Shown here one piece after another: positions 50,915 through 58,730 of a DNA stretch of 64,000 nucleotides. The stretch is from positions 188,501-252,500 of the forward strand of contig NZ_WVHO01000009.1 in NCBI RefSeq assembly GCF_009834805.1. The letters are read 5' to 3'. This DNA is from Saccharibacter sp. 17.LH.SD. Lineage in GTDB: Bacteria; Pseudomonadota; Alphaproteobacteria; Acetobacterales; Acetobacteraceae. Positions within the stretch are counted from its first letter, which is position 1, and every line of letters begins with the position of its first letter. The position numbers were made by a program, and so were the translations under genes. Under the pieces are notes generated by a model. It did no database searches and was not told where the DNA came from. It was given only the letters and a program-made list of their open reading frames with translations.

Positions 50915-51024
50915 GATGAGAGGGTTTATTCTCAAATTGCGTTGGCTTCATATTTGCCCGCACAGAGCGTTTTCCCTTTTAGAGGTAAAATACCTCAAGA
51001 GAGATTGGAAAGCGCTTCTAACCC

Positions 51025-51054
51025 CGTTTGAAAACGTTTGAAAGGCGTTTGAAA
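51025..51054. repeat. Three helically phased CGTTTGAAA repeats in the I-G intergenic region
   Basis: CGTTTGAAA begins at 51025, 51035 and 51046, spacing 10 and 11 bp, or one helical turn. The repeats are non-coding, between gene G and gene I. In Mu this same intergenic gap holds the strong gyrase site at the genome centre. A related CGTTTAAAC occurs at about 59534 and TTTAAACGGCG at about 31151. Confidence 0.6.
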
Positions 51055-51079
51055 AATCACCACGCCCATGCAGAAAGCG

Positions 51080-51577
51080 TCAGCCGCGTAAACATTGCTT
51101 GAAAAAGACCTCAAGCGTGCTGGTCAATGCCTCACGATCTTCTGCGTTAAACCCAAGATAAGGACGCGCGGGGATCGTTACATAATCACGTTTAAACACA
51201 TGACCGCCCATTCTAAAGACAAGAGCGGGCGCTTCCTTCTTTTTAATCACTGCGCCGAATTGATGGACTGCTGCGTAAATCTCATTTGAACCCCAAATCA
51301 GCGTATTTCCTTCCTGCCGTGACACGAGCCGGTTGAAGAGATACCCACGTTCTCTCAAAATGCCTAGGCCTCGCTTGCTCTGAGCATAAAGAGGGTTCAG
51401 CGGCGCAAAGGGTGTTCCTTCTGGCGTAACACCTTGTTCTATACGTTCACGGGTCCGATCCACCATTTCAAGACCGAGCGCCGCCAGAAACTCTTGCGGC
51501 TGCTTGCCCAAAAGCTCTAGACGCGACAGAGCTTCAGAAATTCGGTTTGTTGTTCCTTCAATCTTAATGACAGCCAT
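51080..51577 (-). CDS. Mu G-like virion morphogenesis (tail completion) protein
   Basis: 165 aa, Phage_tail_S/virion morphogenesis family. RIEQGVTPEGTPFAPLNP, KRGLGILRERGYLFNRL and IWGSNEIYAAVHQFGA are diagnostic. ATG 51577 is chosen because AGGA lies six bases upstream; the frame is open further upstream but lacks such a site. Located between gp30 and I, as in Mu. Confidence 0.88.
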   Translation of the reverse strand: MAVIKIEGTTNRISEALSRLELLGKQPQEFLAALGLEMVDRTRERIEQGVTPEGTPFAPLNPLYAQSKRGLGILRERGYLFNRLVSRQEGNTLIWGSNEIYAAVHQFGAVIKKKEAPALVFRMGGHVFKRDYVTIPARPYLGFNAEDREALTSTLEVFFKQCLRG

Positions 51578-51612
51578 CATCTTTCCTATTGCTGAATGTG
51601 TTCGTCGCCCCA

Positions 51613-51741
51613 TTATGCTTGATTCATGACATCGTCCTGCTTACTATAAGCAGCGCGGCGCGTGGTGATCTGGCGATATTCTGCCGACCAGGGCACGCCC
51701 TTTGGGTGGAGCACTATTGTGGGGTTACCGGCAGGCCCCAC
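51613..51741 (-). CDS. Possible 42-codon ORF or gp30 readthrough tail
   Basis: Not recognised. A GTG start at 51741 would give 42 residues (GPAGNPTIVLHPKGVPWSAE ...). The frame is the same as that of gp30 and begins directly after its TAG stop, so the stretch could be a readthrough tail. There is no good ribosome-binding site for the GTG. It ends at TAATG, 36 bases before the preferred gene G start. Very tentative. Confidence 0.25.
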   Translation of the reverse strand: MGPAGNPTIVLHPKGVPWSAEYRQITTRRAAYSKQDDVMNQA

Positions 51742-51753
51742 CCACGTGCCGCG

Positions 51754-52947
51754 CTATTTCTTCTCCTTGTGACGTTTATCAAACAGAACTTCGCGGTTAC
51801 GCACGAGCTGCGCGAAATGATGATCGCCAATGTCCGTAACGGATAGAATAAAGTTTTCGTTGCCGTTCTGCGTTCTTTTCAAAACAATACGATAGGGTCT
51901 TCCTGTCCCAGCCAGTAGTGTCAGTCTTCCTTCTTGTTTTTCTTTAAGAACGTAGTCAGGGTCGGCAATCATCGCGGCTAAATCAGCATAATCATCTGGA
52001 CTGATATTGGGATGATGTGTCTGATTCTTCATCAATGTTTCTGAAGACAGAAAGACTTGACGACTCTTACTTCCGAGAAGATTTTTCACATGTTCTGATA
52101 AGGTAGCAGCGTCAACGATACCCGTTGGCCTTTCCATGCTGGCTAATTGTTTAATCTGTTTCTTTTGCACAGCTTGACGTTCCTGCTCAGGAAGCGCCTC
52201 CACAGGCTGCCCCTTTACATGCGTAAGCGGCGTCATCGCAGAAGCCTGACGTGCTTTCTCCGCCTTAGCCCATTCTAGTCCCGGATTATGCTGGAAGCCT
52301 GGATCAATCCCGACAGGGACATGGATGATTTCTCCTGTCGCTGGATTGCGCCATGGCTTCAGATCAATAGGCGGCGCTTTATCAACAGTCCATTGATTGC
52401 GCCGCATGCGTGCTTCAGAAACCACTTCGATAGTGCAATGGCAGTTATAACCATTGGGAGTATAATGTGACTCCCACCAGGAATCACTATTGAGAAGGAT
52501 CGTGCCAGACCATGCTAAATGCATCGGGCGTGGATGAGCGCATTCATGATGCACATACCGCCAATATGGATAGAGTTCCAACGCCTCAGGCGTGGTCATT
52601 TGTCGGTAACGACCTGCCGAATAAGCATCCGCTATGTTCGTCTCATAGATGACTTTGGCACGCCATCCTGGTGTGCCTGTATGGTCCCATCCATGTTTTT
52701 TGACGATACTATTAAAGCTCTTTTTGAACTCCTGAAGGGTCGTGCCATCACTTAATGCACGGCCCACAGCCGTTTTGAAATCATTTAATAACGCTGTGCT
52801 GGCAGCACCTGCTACCGCAAAAGCCCGAGAGTGGGCGGCTGACTCGAGTTCACCCCAACGCTCGGTAGGCACATTAACTTTCTGCCGGAAGTAACGAATA
52901 GCCTCACTTGGCGGCAATCGCACATGCGACAGAACGGGATCAGGCAT
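51754..52947 (-). CDS. Mu gp30-like head morphogenesis protein with C-terminal nuclease-like domain
   Basis: 397 aa. The N-terminal Mu F/SPP1 gp7-type minor head domain (about residues 10-190) has the marks YRQMTTPEALELYPYWRY and NGYNCHCTIEVVS (Cys/His). After a linker, the last 110 residues (VFLSSETLMKNQTHHPNIS; YVLKEKQEGRLTLLAGTG; RYRIVLKR-like PYRIVLKRTQNGNENFIL) look like the barnase/EndoU/colicin-like (PBECR) domains attached to some phage head proteins. It overlaps the portal gene by eight bases. Confidence 0.8.
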   Translation of the reverse strand: MPDPVLSHVRLPPSEAIRYFRQKVNVPTERWGELESAAHSRAFAVAGAASTALLNDFKTAVGRALSDGTTLQEFKKSFNSIVKKHGWDHTGTPGWRAKVIYETNIADAYSAGRYRQMTTPEALELYPYWRYVHHECAHPRPMHLAWSGTILLNSDSWWESHYTPNGYNCHCTIEVVSEARMRRNQWTVDKAPPIDLKPWRNPATGEIIHVPVGIDPGFQHNPGLEWAKAEKARQASAMTPLTHVKGQPVEALPEQERQAVQKKQIKQLASMERPTGIVDAATLSEHVKNLLGSKSRQVFLSSETLMKNQTHHPNISPDDYADLAAMIADPDYVLKEKQEGRLTLLAGTGRPYRIVLKRTQNGNENFILSVTDIGDHHFAQLVRNREVLFDKRHKEKK

Positions 52948-54649
52948 GTTTCATCTCTTCAAGCATTTGTGCTTCACCCGCTAATTCACTGACGAGCAAT
53001 GCCTGTTCCATGGCCTTAGCGAATTGTTCGTCTGGGAGCTTCAAATCCTCCAACCGTCGCTTCATATCCTCCCATGAGGTCGCCTGTTCCATCTGCTCAC
53101 GCACAGCCTCCGTCATCGCGCCCAACCCTGTGGCGGCCTCATAGGCCAGATGATCGGTCAAAGCTTCGATAATCTGAGGCGACCGACTCACTGACCGATC
53201 CACCAACCGCCCAACGGCCGCGTGTAAACTCAACTTCTCTGGTTGTTCTTCTGGAGCGGGCTGCTCATCACGGCTCGTCGGTGTGGGAAAATGCGGCGGT
53301 GTTTCTTCCCCCGCCATTTGCTTAGGAGACGTCACCTTGGCAGGGAGTGCCGGTTGTGGTGGCACCGCAATGCCCACCACATCATCACCTTCTTCCGGCG
53401 GTTCCAGATTAAGCCGTGCATAGAGATCCTTGGCCGCCACTTTAAATCCTTGCGGTCCGGCTTTTTGGACAGCATCAATAATGACTTCAACTGGGGCTTC
53501 ATCAGGGCGGCCAATATTAATGCGTGGATAGTGGCCGTCCTTTGGTGGTCCAAAACTATAATCAATCATCTGCTTGACCAGCTGACTGTTCAGTGTTTCC
53601 GCTAACAACGCCGCATCCGACCGCTCAATATCTTCCTGCACGAGCCGATGTGTGGCAGCCGCTGCGTGCGTGCCATGGCGTGCATCCGTTGTACCTGTCT
53701 GGCCGAGCACGGCCTTACTGGTTTGCTCGTCTAGCCATTTAATACGCCGTTCATGGGTGTCATTGCTGCCGGCGCCATTCTTGGGCTCAACAAATGTCAT
53801 TTGCATTCGATCTGGGATCATGCACGCACCGGCACCGGCTACATCTGTGAGCGCCCGCCATAGGGTTGCCCGATCATCAGCGGTAGAAGACGCGTCAAAT
53901 TTACCAATGCGCAATGGCACGCCATAGGCTTGCACAAACAAGCCCCAATCACGGTTTGAAAACAGTTTAAACAGGGAATTAAATGCTACCGCACGCGTCA
54001 AACCAGATCGAATGGTAAGCCCTGACCAAGAGGGATGGCGATGCACCAACGTGCGGGCTGGGTCTAAGGGGCGCATGGCCGCTTCGTCTACAGCACCCTC
54101 AATGGCAGGGCGGCTTGTGCGTGTATCATCACGCAGCCAGATCGTCTCGCCATCTTGATAGCTGATCTCGAACCAACGTTGGGGCCGATACACCAAACGT
54201 TCCGGCCAGTAATTCCCGGCTTCATTATGCCAGAAAATCTCATGGATCGAGAAACCCTTGGCAATCGCGTCCAAAATGTCAAAAGCGGCCCGCTGTGCGA
54301 TACCTTTATCCAACCAGTCCCGCACGAAATCACCATGACGGCGCTGCATCCTACTTGGGCCTGCATCCACGACATTCATCGGTAATTGAGCAACCGAACG
54401 CTTACGAGTATTTAACACCCCCAAATAATGAAGGTCGCGCTCTTCAATGATCTCACAGAAAATCTGCCAGTCCCAGCTGTTCCCGACAGCGGCTGAGCGC
54501 ATCAGAGCCCCAACATCCGCAGGGTTTAATCCCAGCGTGACAATGGAGTCCGTAATGGCAGGGCGAGAGCCGACAACGCTTGCCCCCATGCTTTCTTTCT
54601 GCGTTACAGGAGCCTTAAGAGGCTTTCCATATTGATCAACAAGCGCCAC
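52940..54649 (-). CDS. Mu gp29-like portal protein (DUF935)
   Basis: 569 aa, dodecameric portal at the head vertex through which DNA is packed. ERDLHYLGVLNTRKRSVAQL near residue 75, GFSIHEIFWH, and NRDWGLFVQAYGVPLRIGKF are family hallmarks. The start is GTG with AAAGGAG eight bases upstream, within the previous gene's end. The Gln/Pro-rich C-terminal region (about residues 430-480) leads into helical segments. It overlaps gp30. Confidence 0.92.
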   Translation of the reverse strand: MALVDQYGKPLKAPVTQKESMGASVVGSRPAITDSIVTLGLNPADVGALMRSAAVGNSWDWQIFCEIIEERDLHYLGVLNTRKRSVAQLPMNVVDAGPSRMQRRHGDFVRDWLDKGIAQRAAFDILDAIAKGFSIHEIFWHNEAGNYWPERLVYRPQRWFEISYQDGETIWLRDDTRTSRPAIEGAVDEAAMRPLDPARTLVHRHPSWSGLTIRSGLTRAVAFNSLFKLFSNRDWGLFVQAYGVPLRIGKFDASSTADDRATLWRALTDVAGAGACMIPDRMQMTFVEPKNGAGSNDTHERRIKWLDEQTSKAVLGQTGTTDARHGTHAAAATHRLVQEDIERSDAALLAETLNSQLVKQMIDYSFGPPKDGHYPRINIGRPDEAPVEVIIDAVQKAGPQGFKVAAKDLYARLNLEPPEEGDDVVGIAVPPQPALPAKVTSPKQMAGEETPPHFPTPTSRDEQPAPEEQPEKLSLHAAVGRLVDRSVSRSPQIIEALTDHLAYEAATGLGAMTEAVREQMEQATSWEDMKRRLEDLKLPDEQFAKAMEQALLVSELAGEAQMLEEMKHA

Positions 54650-54652
54650 CGT

Positions 54653-54895
54653 TTAATCTCCTTTGCAGATCACCTTTAAGGCTGCTCGTTGCTTGCCATA
54701 ATCGCGCAAATAAAGATGCGTCACCGGAAGCGTCTGTCCGTTCTGATCGGCTATCTGTAATTCCGCGAGCAAACTCTGATCGTCATCCTGGCTATAATGC
54801 ACATATCCGGGGCATAGCCCTTTAACCTCGGGTGCCGCACAGCCTGCCAAGCCGCTCAACATCACAACACTGATGACCGTTTTAAAACGTGCCAT
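54653..54895 (-). CDS. Outer-membrane lipoprotein, o-spanin (Rz1) candidate
   Basis: 80 aa with lipobox LAGC (about residue 16-19) after a hydrophobic N-terminus, so it should be a lipoprotein. It overlaps the preceding TM/coiled-coil gene by 14 bases in another frame, the usual arrangement of Rz/Rz1 spanin pairs. It lacks the Pro-rich tract common in Rz1. Located between the terminase and portal genes, far from the endolysin, which is uncommon. Confidence 0.6.
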   Translation of the reverse strand: MARFKTVISVVMLSGLAGCAAPEVKGLCPGYVHYSQDDDQSLLAELQIADQNGQTLPVTHLYLRDYGKQRAALKVICKGD

Positions 54896-55109
54896 GACTT
54901 AAAGCCTCATTGAGCTGTGCATCTGTATTATCAGCATCTGTCGCGGCCTGTGTGGCCTTCGCCTGGATATCCAGAATAGAGTGCGCGTCATCTTGCGCCT
55001 GCCGCGCGGCTTTCTCTCGTGCAGCCTTCCAGGTCAGCCGGAGAATGACCCCCATCAATCCCGCTATAATGGCCACAATGACGGCCGTGCAAATCGCCTT
55101 CATCGTCAC
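54882..55109 (-). CDS. Membrane coiled-coil protein, i-spanin (Rz) candidate
   Basis: 75 aa: one N-terminal transmembrane helix (AVIVAIIAGLMGVIL) followed by a charged Ala-rich coiled coil. This is the i-spanin layout. The GTG start overlaps the upstream gene's stop codon, and its 3' end overlaps the lipoprotein gene. Together they could fuse inner and outer membranes during lysis. Confidence 0.55.
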   Translation of the reverse strand: MTMKAICTAVIVAIIAGLMGVILRLTWKAAREKAARQAQDDAHSILDIQAKATQAATDADNTDAQLNEALSHGTF

Positions 55110-55408
55110 AGATACACCTTCCCGTTTTTACGCTTAGATGGTCGCGCTTGTTTCAAAGACTGATCTGGCGTCGCGTCTGTCTTACTAAGGTCCAGAGAAG
55201 CCTGCATGGCACGTTTCTCAAGGCTGCGTTTCACGATGCCTAAGGCAAATTCGTCACTCTCCTTTTGCATTCGTGCGACGTCTATCCGTTCTCCTAGTCC
55301 GCATATCCAGCCTATGAGGAAAACCAACCCGACCCAAAGAGCCGCCAGAAGAACTACAATAACCACAGTTCTTCCATTAAGATGACCGTTCGTGTCCCAA
55401 ATATTCAT
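55106..55408 (-). CDS. Single-pass membrane phage protein
   Basis: Not recognised. 100 aa with one long hydrophobic segment (TVVIVVLLAALWVGLVFLIG, residues about 14-35) and a charged C-terminal half. It overlaps the 33-codon gene upstream and the i-spanin-like gene downstream by four bases each. Holin or antiholin is possible by neighbourhood, but there is no direct evidence. Confidence 0.55.
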   Translation of the reverse strand: MNIWDTNGHLNGRTVVIVVLLAALWVGLVFLIGWICGLGERIDVARMQKESDEFALGIVKRSLEKRAMQASLDLSKTDATPDQSLKQARPSKRKNGKVYL

Positions 55409-55506
55409 TTGGCTACGCGTCCGTTATCACGCGCCCATTTGTCCAAATAAGCCTCTGCCTGTTTCTGTCGCTGTGTGACTTTCTTCTGTTTTTCCTTTAT
55501 CGTCAT
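55405..55506 (-). CDS. 33-residue phage miniprotein
   Basis: Not recognised. A short basic peptide (MTIKEKQKKVTQRQKQ ..., 33 aa) whose ATG overlaps the terminase stop codon (TTATGA) and whose stop overlaps the next gene's ATG (AAATGA). Double overlap suggests a real, coupled gene. Mostly helical; could bind nucleic acid or act only as a translational bridge. Confidence 0.5.
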   Translation of the reverse strand: MTIKEKQKKVTQRQKQAEAYLDKWARDNGRVAK

Positions 55507-57062
55507 AAGTAAACCTTTCCATTGAGCCCAAACGTTCCCGTTTTGCCTCCAAATCGGTCGCGTCGTTCTTCATCTTGTGCGGTTTCTCGCAGGCCAGACC
55601 CATCATTCTGCATCCACGGCAGGGGAACAGGCGTATAGCCATAGTCAAACGGCGTGGCGCGGCTAGCGGCATACGCCAAAGAAAGGGCAATCGCCGCATC
55701 ACCGTGTCGCTTGCCTGTGCTGCCAGTTGTGCGTCCTTCCGGCACACGGGCAACGCCACGCACTAGCGTGAGTGCTCGCAGATCATCCACAATCTCGCGG
55801 TCTTGCGGAAGACTAATCAAACCATCCTCAAAGGCCGCTTTGAGGGGCGGCATATTCTCTCGATACCAGCCCTCGCTGAGCATCACCGCTTCGATACGAC
55901 TGCCATATTTCTGGACCGTAACTTCTGCGAGATATTGCCCATTGCCGCGCCCATCTAAGGCACCGGCCCGTAAGAGAGGTGTCGCGTTTAAAATATGGTG
56001 CAATATCTGCTTTTGCTGTTCAAACGGCACATTCCGAAGCTCAACAACAAAACTCGTCTGCCGGTGCAACCGCTCTCCCAGAGCTAAAAGCCAAATGACC
56101 GTCAAATCTCCTGAGCGTCCAAAATCCACTCCAAAAACATGCGGTGTTTTTTGGTCTAACTCAGCCAGTAATGGATCGAGTTGCTCACGAATAAAGAAGT
56201 TCGTTTCTGCTTCGCGGAGGCGCTCAGATAACAGCACAAACCCACTGTCACAGCCCCAACGCACAACGGGGAGGTCAGCCTGAGTCCGCGCCTCGATCAG
56301 GGCGAGCGGCAAATAGGCTCCCGATCCCGCTGAAGGAATACATTCCAGTTCCTCAGCGGCAGCTTCTCCGTAATTGCTAAATATCTCGTCTCGCCAGAGC
56401 AGCTCGGCTTCTGGGGACCATGTTTTTCCGGTCTGTTCACAAATCTTTTTATAAAGACCATCACGCAACGCATCATCGAGTGTCAGCCGTAAGAGATGAT
56501 AAGGTTTTCGGCCAGATCGGGAATCATTGACCAGCGTATTAAAGGGGTTCGTATCGCCATTATGCGTGCTGATAATGAGAACTTTCCCACCCCACATGAG
56601 AAGGGCGAGAGCCGCTTTGAGAAGCTCGTCAAGATTATCATGGAAGGCCGCTTCGTCGATGATCACTAGCCCTTGCATACCACGCAAGGCACGCGGCCTG
56701 CTGGGAAGGGCAAGAACCTTATGCCCACTCCTGAAGTCAATTCGAAAGACCTTAATATCTTTCTCTTCACGGTCGGGGTCGTTCCAGAAGCTTTCTTGAA
56801 CCTGCATAGAAGCAGCCTGCATCGCCTTGGCATGCTCCGCGCAGTAATCAATAAACTCGCGAGCCATTTCCAAATTATAGCCGATGTAAAATACATCGGA
56901 GCCGCCCGCTTCAACAGAAGCCGCAGCCATCAGATCGGCAATAAAACTGGCTGCCCAGCTTATGCCCGTGCGTCGGCTTTTCTCAATGACGACCACTGGG
57001 TGCTGACGCACGGCCGCCATCAATTCAGACTGATAGGGCAAGAATATCACAGGTAGTATCAT
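55503..57062 (-). CDS. Mu gp28-like terminase large subunit
   Basis: 519 aa DNA-packaging motor. The ATPase part shows the modified Walker A region VIEKSRRTGISW (about residue 26) and Walker B LVIIDEAAFHD (about residue 132), with the coupling motif IISTHNGD. The nuclease part has FGVDFGRSGDLTVIW (about residue 315) and the acidic DGRGNG motif. It overlaps the small-terminase-like gene by four bases. Confidence 0.93.
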   Translation of the reverse strand: MILPVIFLPYQSELMAAVRQHPVVVIEKSRRTGISWAASFIADLMAAASVEAGGSDVFYIGYNLEMAREFIDYCAEHAKAMQAASMQVQESFWNDPDREEKDIKVFRIDFRSGHKVLALPSRPRALRGMQGLVIIDEAAFHDNLDELLKAALALLMWGGKVLIISTHNGDTNPFNTLVNDSRSGRKPYHLLRLTLDDALRDGLYKKICEQTGKTWSPEAELLWRDEIFSNYGEAAAEELECIPSAGSGAYLPLALIEARTQADLPVVRWGCDSGFVLLSERLREAETNFFIREQLDPLLAELDQKTPHVFGVDFGRSGDLTVIWLLALGERLHRQTSFVVELRNVPFEQQKQILHHILNATPLLRAGALDGRGNGQYLAEVTVQKYGSRIEAVMLSEGWYRENMPPLKAAFEDGLISLPQDREIVDDLRALTLVRGVARVPEGRTTGSTGKRHGDAAIALSLAYAASRATPFDYGYTPVPLPWMQNDGSGLRETAQDEERRDRFGGKTGTFGLNGKVYL

Positions 57063-57619
57063 GATTTTACTCCAAATGCCCCAGCCATAATTTGCTGTAC
57101 GGTCTCAGCCGAAAGACCCTGTCGCTTTGCCGCTTTTTCTACTGCTGTTTGCGCTTCACGCTCTGCTTTCTGACGGGCCCGTTCTTCCAGATCAGCTCGC
57201 ACATCTACATCAAGCCGGTTGGCTCTTGCCAAAGAATGCAAAGCATCAGCCAATTGGGAAATCCCTTTGGGGCTCCCTTTGAGGGCTGCTATACCATCTC
57301 TGCTAATGTCTCCCGTTTCTCTGTTGAGAAACAAATCCAACATGACCGTATGGAAAAGCTCAATCAGGAGCGCTTGTTGTTTTCCAGGGGTTTTGTCGCC
57401 CAAATTGCGGACGATAGAATCAGAGACCTCGCGCGAACGACGCACATTTTCCGCCAATTTATCGCGCTGTTGGACGTACCGTCCCACAGATGAACGGCTA
57501 GCATCAACGCCCTCAAGCGCCGCCATAATCTCATCAAGAGTGTGTCCGGCATCATACAGCTCCCCAATTCGGGTCTTTATTTTTTGGGGGAGACAACTGA
57601 TTTTGGAGCGACGCGGCAT
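57059..57619 (-). CDS. Mu gp27-like protein (DUF3486), small terminase candidate
   Basis: 186 aa from ATG 57619. PRRSKISCLPQKIKTRIGEL is followed by HTLDEIMAAL and a helix-turn-helix-like start, then a long helical Arg/Glu-rich C-terminus (ERARQKAEREAQTAVEKAAK). This DUF3486 family lies directly upstream of the large terminase in Mu-like phages and probably recognises the packaging site. It overlaps the large subunit by four bases. Confidence 0.88.
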   Translation of the reverse strand: MPRRSKISCLPQKIKTRIGELYDAGHTLDEIMAALEGVDASRSSVGRYVQQRDKLAENVRRSREVSDSIVRNLGDKTPGKQQALLIELFHTVMLDLFLNRETGDISRDGIAALKGSPKGISQLADALHSLARANRLDVDVRADLEERARQKAEREAQTAVEKAAKRQGLSAETVQQIMAGAFGVKS

Positions 57620-57620
57620 G

Positions 57621-57929
57621 TTACAAGGGCTTCCTTGCAATCACGCCTGGGACAAAGCGCTCACACTGCCATGTTTGCTGACCTTCAGATGTCAAAGCAA
57701 TAACCAAAAGATACCGTGCCTGCCGTAATCTGTAGCGCGTCAGCGTCACACAACTATATTTTTCTAAATGATCAATATCAGCCCGCAATGTTTCTACATC
57801 TGTATGAAACCCAGCCTCTCGAAACAAATTGCGGACAACATCTTCATTCAGTGTGTGACCTGGAGCCATCTCAAGAAAATCAAGCACTCTCCACCGACGC
57901 TCTTCCGTCAGTCTGCTATGAAGGCTCAT
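57621..57929 (-). CDS. Mu gp26-like winged-helix protein (VpaChn25_0724 family)
   Basis: 102 aa. The winged-helix pattern (ERRWRVLDFLEMAPGHTLNE ..., LRADIDHLEKYSCVTL) resembles the gp26/VpaChn25_0724 proteins found upstream of DUF3486 in Mu-like phages. GGAGG lies six bases before ATG 57929, which overlaps the stop of the preceding miniprotein (TAATG). Function unknown; it may bind DNA. Confidence 0.7.
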   Translation of the reverse strand: MSLHSRLTEERRWRVLDFLEMAPGHTLNEDVVRNLFREAGFHTDVETLRADIDHLEKYSCVTLTRYRLRQARYLLVIALTSEGQQTWQCERFVPGVIARKPL

Positions 57930-58069
57930 TATCGACCTCCTACCGCCGCTATTCCGCAAGAGTGCAGTGCTTCCAACTCACCACCTCGGACACCCAACAG
58001 CATACCCACACTCAGCGCCACGAGCCCTGTCAGAATGGCGAGCCTTATCGCGGCCCATCGATCAACCAT
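57929..58069 (-). CDS. 46-residue membrane miniprotein in the lysis/packaging junction
   Basis: Not recognised. 46 aa with one helix (AILTGLVALSVGMLLGV, residues about 11-27). Its start lies inside the upstream gene's 3' end (eight-base overlap) and its stop overlaps the next ATG. One Cys follows the membrane segment. Could be a holin or lysis accessory; unproven. Confidence 0.55.
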   Translation of the reverse strand: MVDRWAAIRLAILTGLVALSVGMLLGVRGGELEALHSCGIAAVGGR

Positions 58070-58274
58070 GATGCCCCTCCATTAGAATTTTTGTTATTCC
58101 GGCCAGTGTCGTGCGGATCGTCTCTAATTCACGAGACAATGTGCGTGTCTCGACAGATTGTTCCCGCACTTCACCAGAGAGCCGATGAATCCAGAACAGC
58201 AATGACGCCATCAACATGCTGGCGAGAGCTAACGTCCCAGTTAATGCCAATTCTAGAAACATCCGCTCACTCAT
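58062..58274 (-). CDS. Small membrane protein, DUF2730-like
   Basis: 70 aa: transmembrane segment LALTGTLALASMLMASLLFW (about residues 8-27) followed by a short coiled coil (RLSGEVREQSVETRTL). It resembles the DUF2730-type proteins of Mu-like phages, found between endolysin and gp26. Overlaps the next miniprotein gene by eight bases. Confidence 0.6.
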   Translation of the reverse strand: MSERMFLELALTGTLALASMLMASLLFWIHRLSGEVREQSVETRTLSRELETIRTTLAGITKILMEGHHG

Positions 58275-58276
58275 GG

Positions 58277-58657
58277 TCAGACCTGCGGGTGCGGTGTCTG
58301 TGGCGCCTGTGCTGTGGACGTAGAGTCAACAACGGAAGGTCCGTCCAATGTCACAAAAACAGAGGCGACATCATGAATAGCCGCACGAATGTGGCTCGCA
58401 AGATCTTCTGCCTCTGGCACTTTTAGTCCAGCAATACGGAGTAAATTCTGAGCCTCCGTAACGGCCATTTGAACCAGAGGATGGCTCGCGTCATATTTGC
58501 GATAAATCGCCACCAATTCATCCAGACCGTTATCTGTTTTTGTGACGGCCGAACGCACCGCCGTCTGAGCAACTTCGCCGTATTTCTGAAGAGTGCCACC
58601 TAGAACGTAATCCACTAATGTGGTTAGTGCTGGGGCAAATTTTTTAAACCACTCCAT
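58277..58657 (-). CDS. Phage protein downstream of endolysin
   Basis: Not recognised. 126 aa, mostly alpha-helical and soluble, with a short hydrophobic N-terminus (KFAPALTTLVDYVLGGTLQK) and a Pro/Thr/Gln-rich C-terminal tail (about residues 105-126). Located in the lysis module between the endolysin and small membrane genes. Confidence 0.6.
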   Translation of the reverse strand: MEWFKKFAPALTTLVDYVLGGTLQKYGEVAQTAVRSAVTKTDNGLDELVAIYRKYDASHPLVQMAVTEAQNLLRIAGLKVPEAEDLASHIRAAIHDVASVFVTLDGPSVVDSTSTAQAPQTPHPQV

Positions 58658-58730
58658 TGATAAACTCCCATGCGCTGCGTCTGCGCTTTCACATAAAAGG
58701 CCGCTGCGCCCAGCAAGCCCGATCTTTCTG

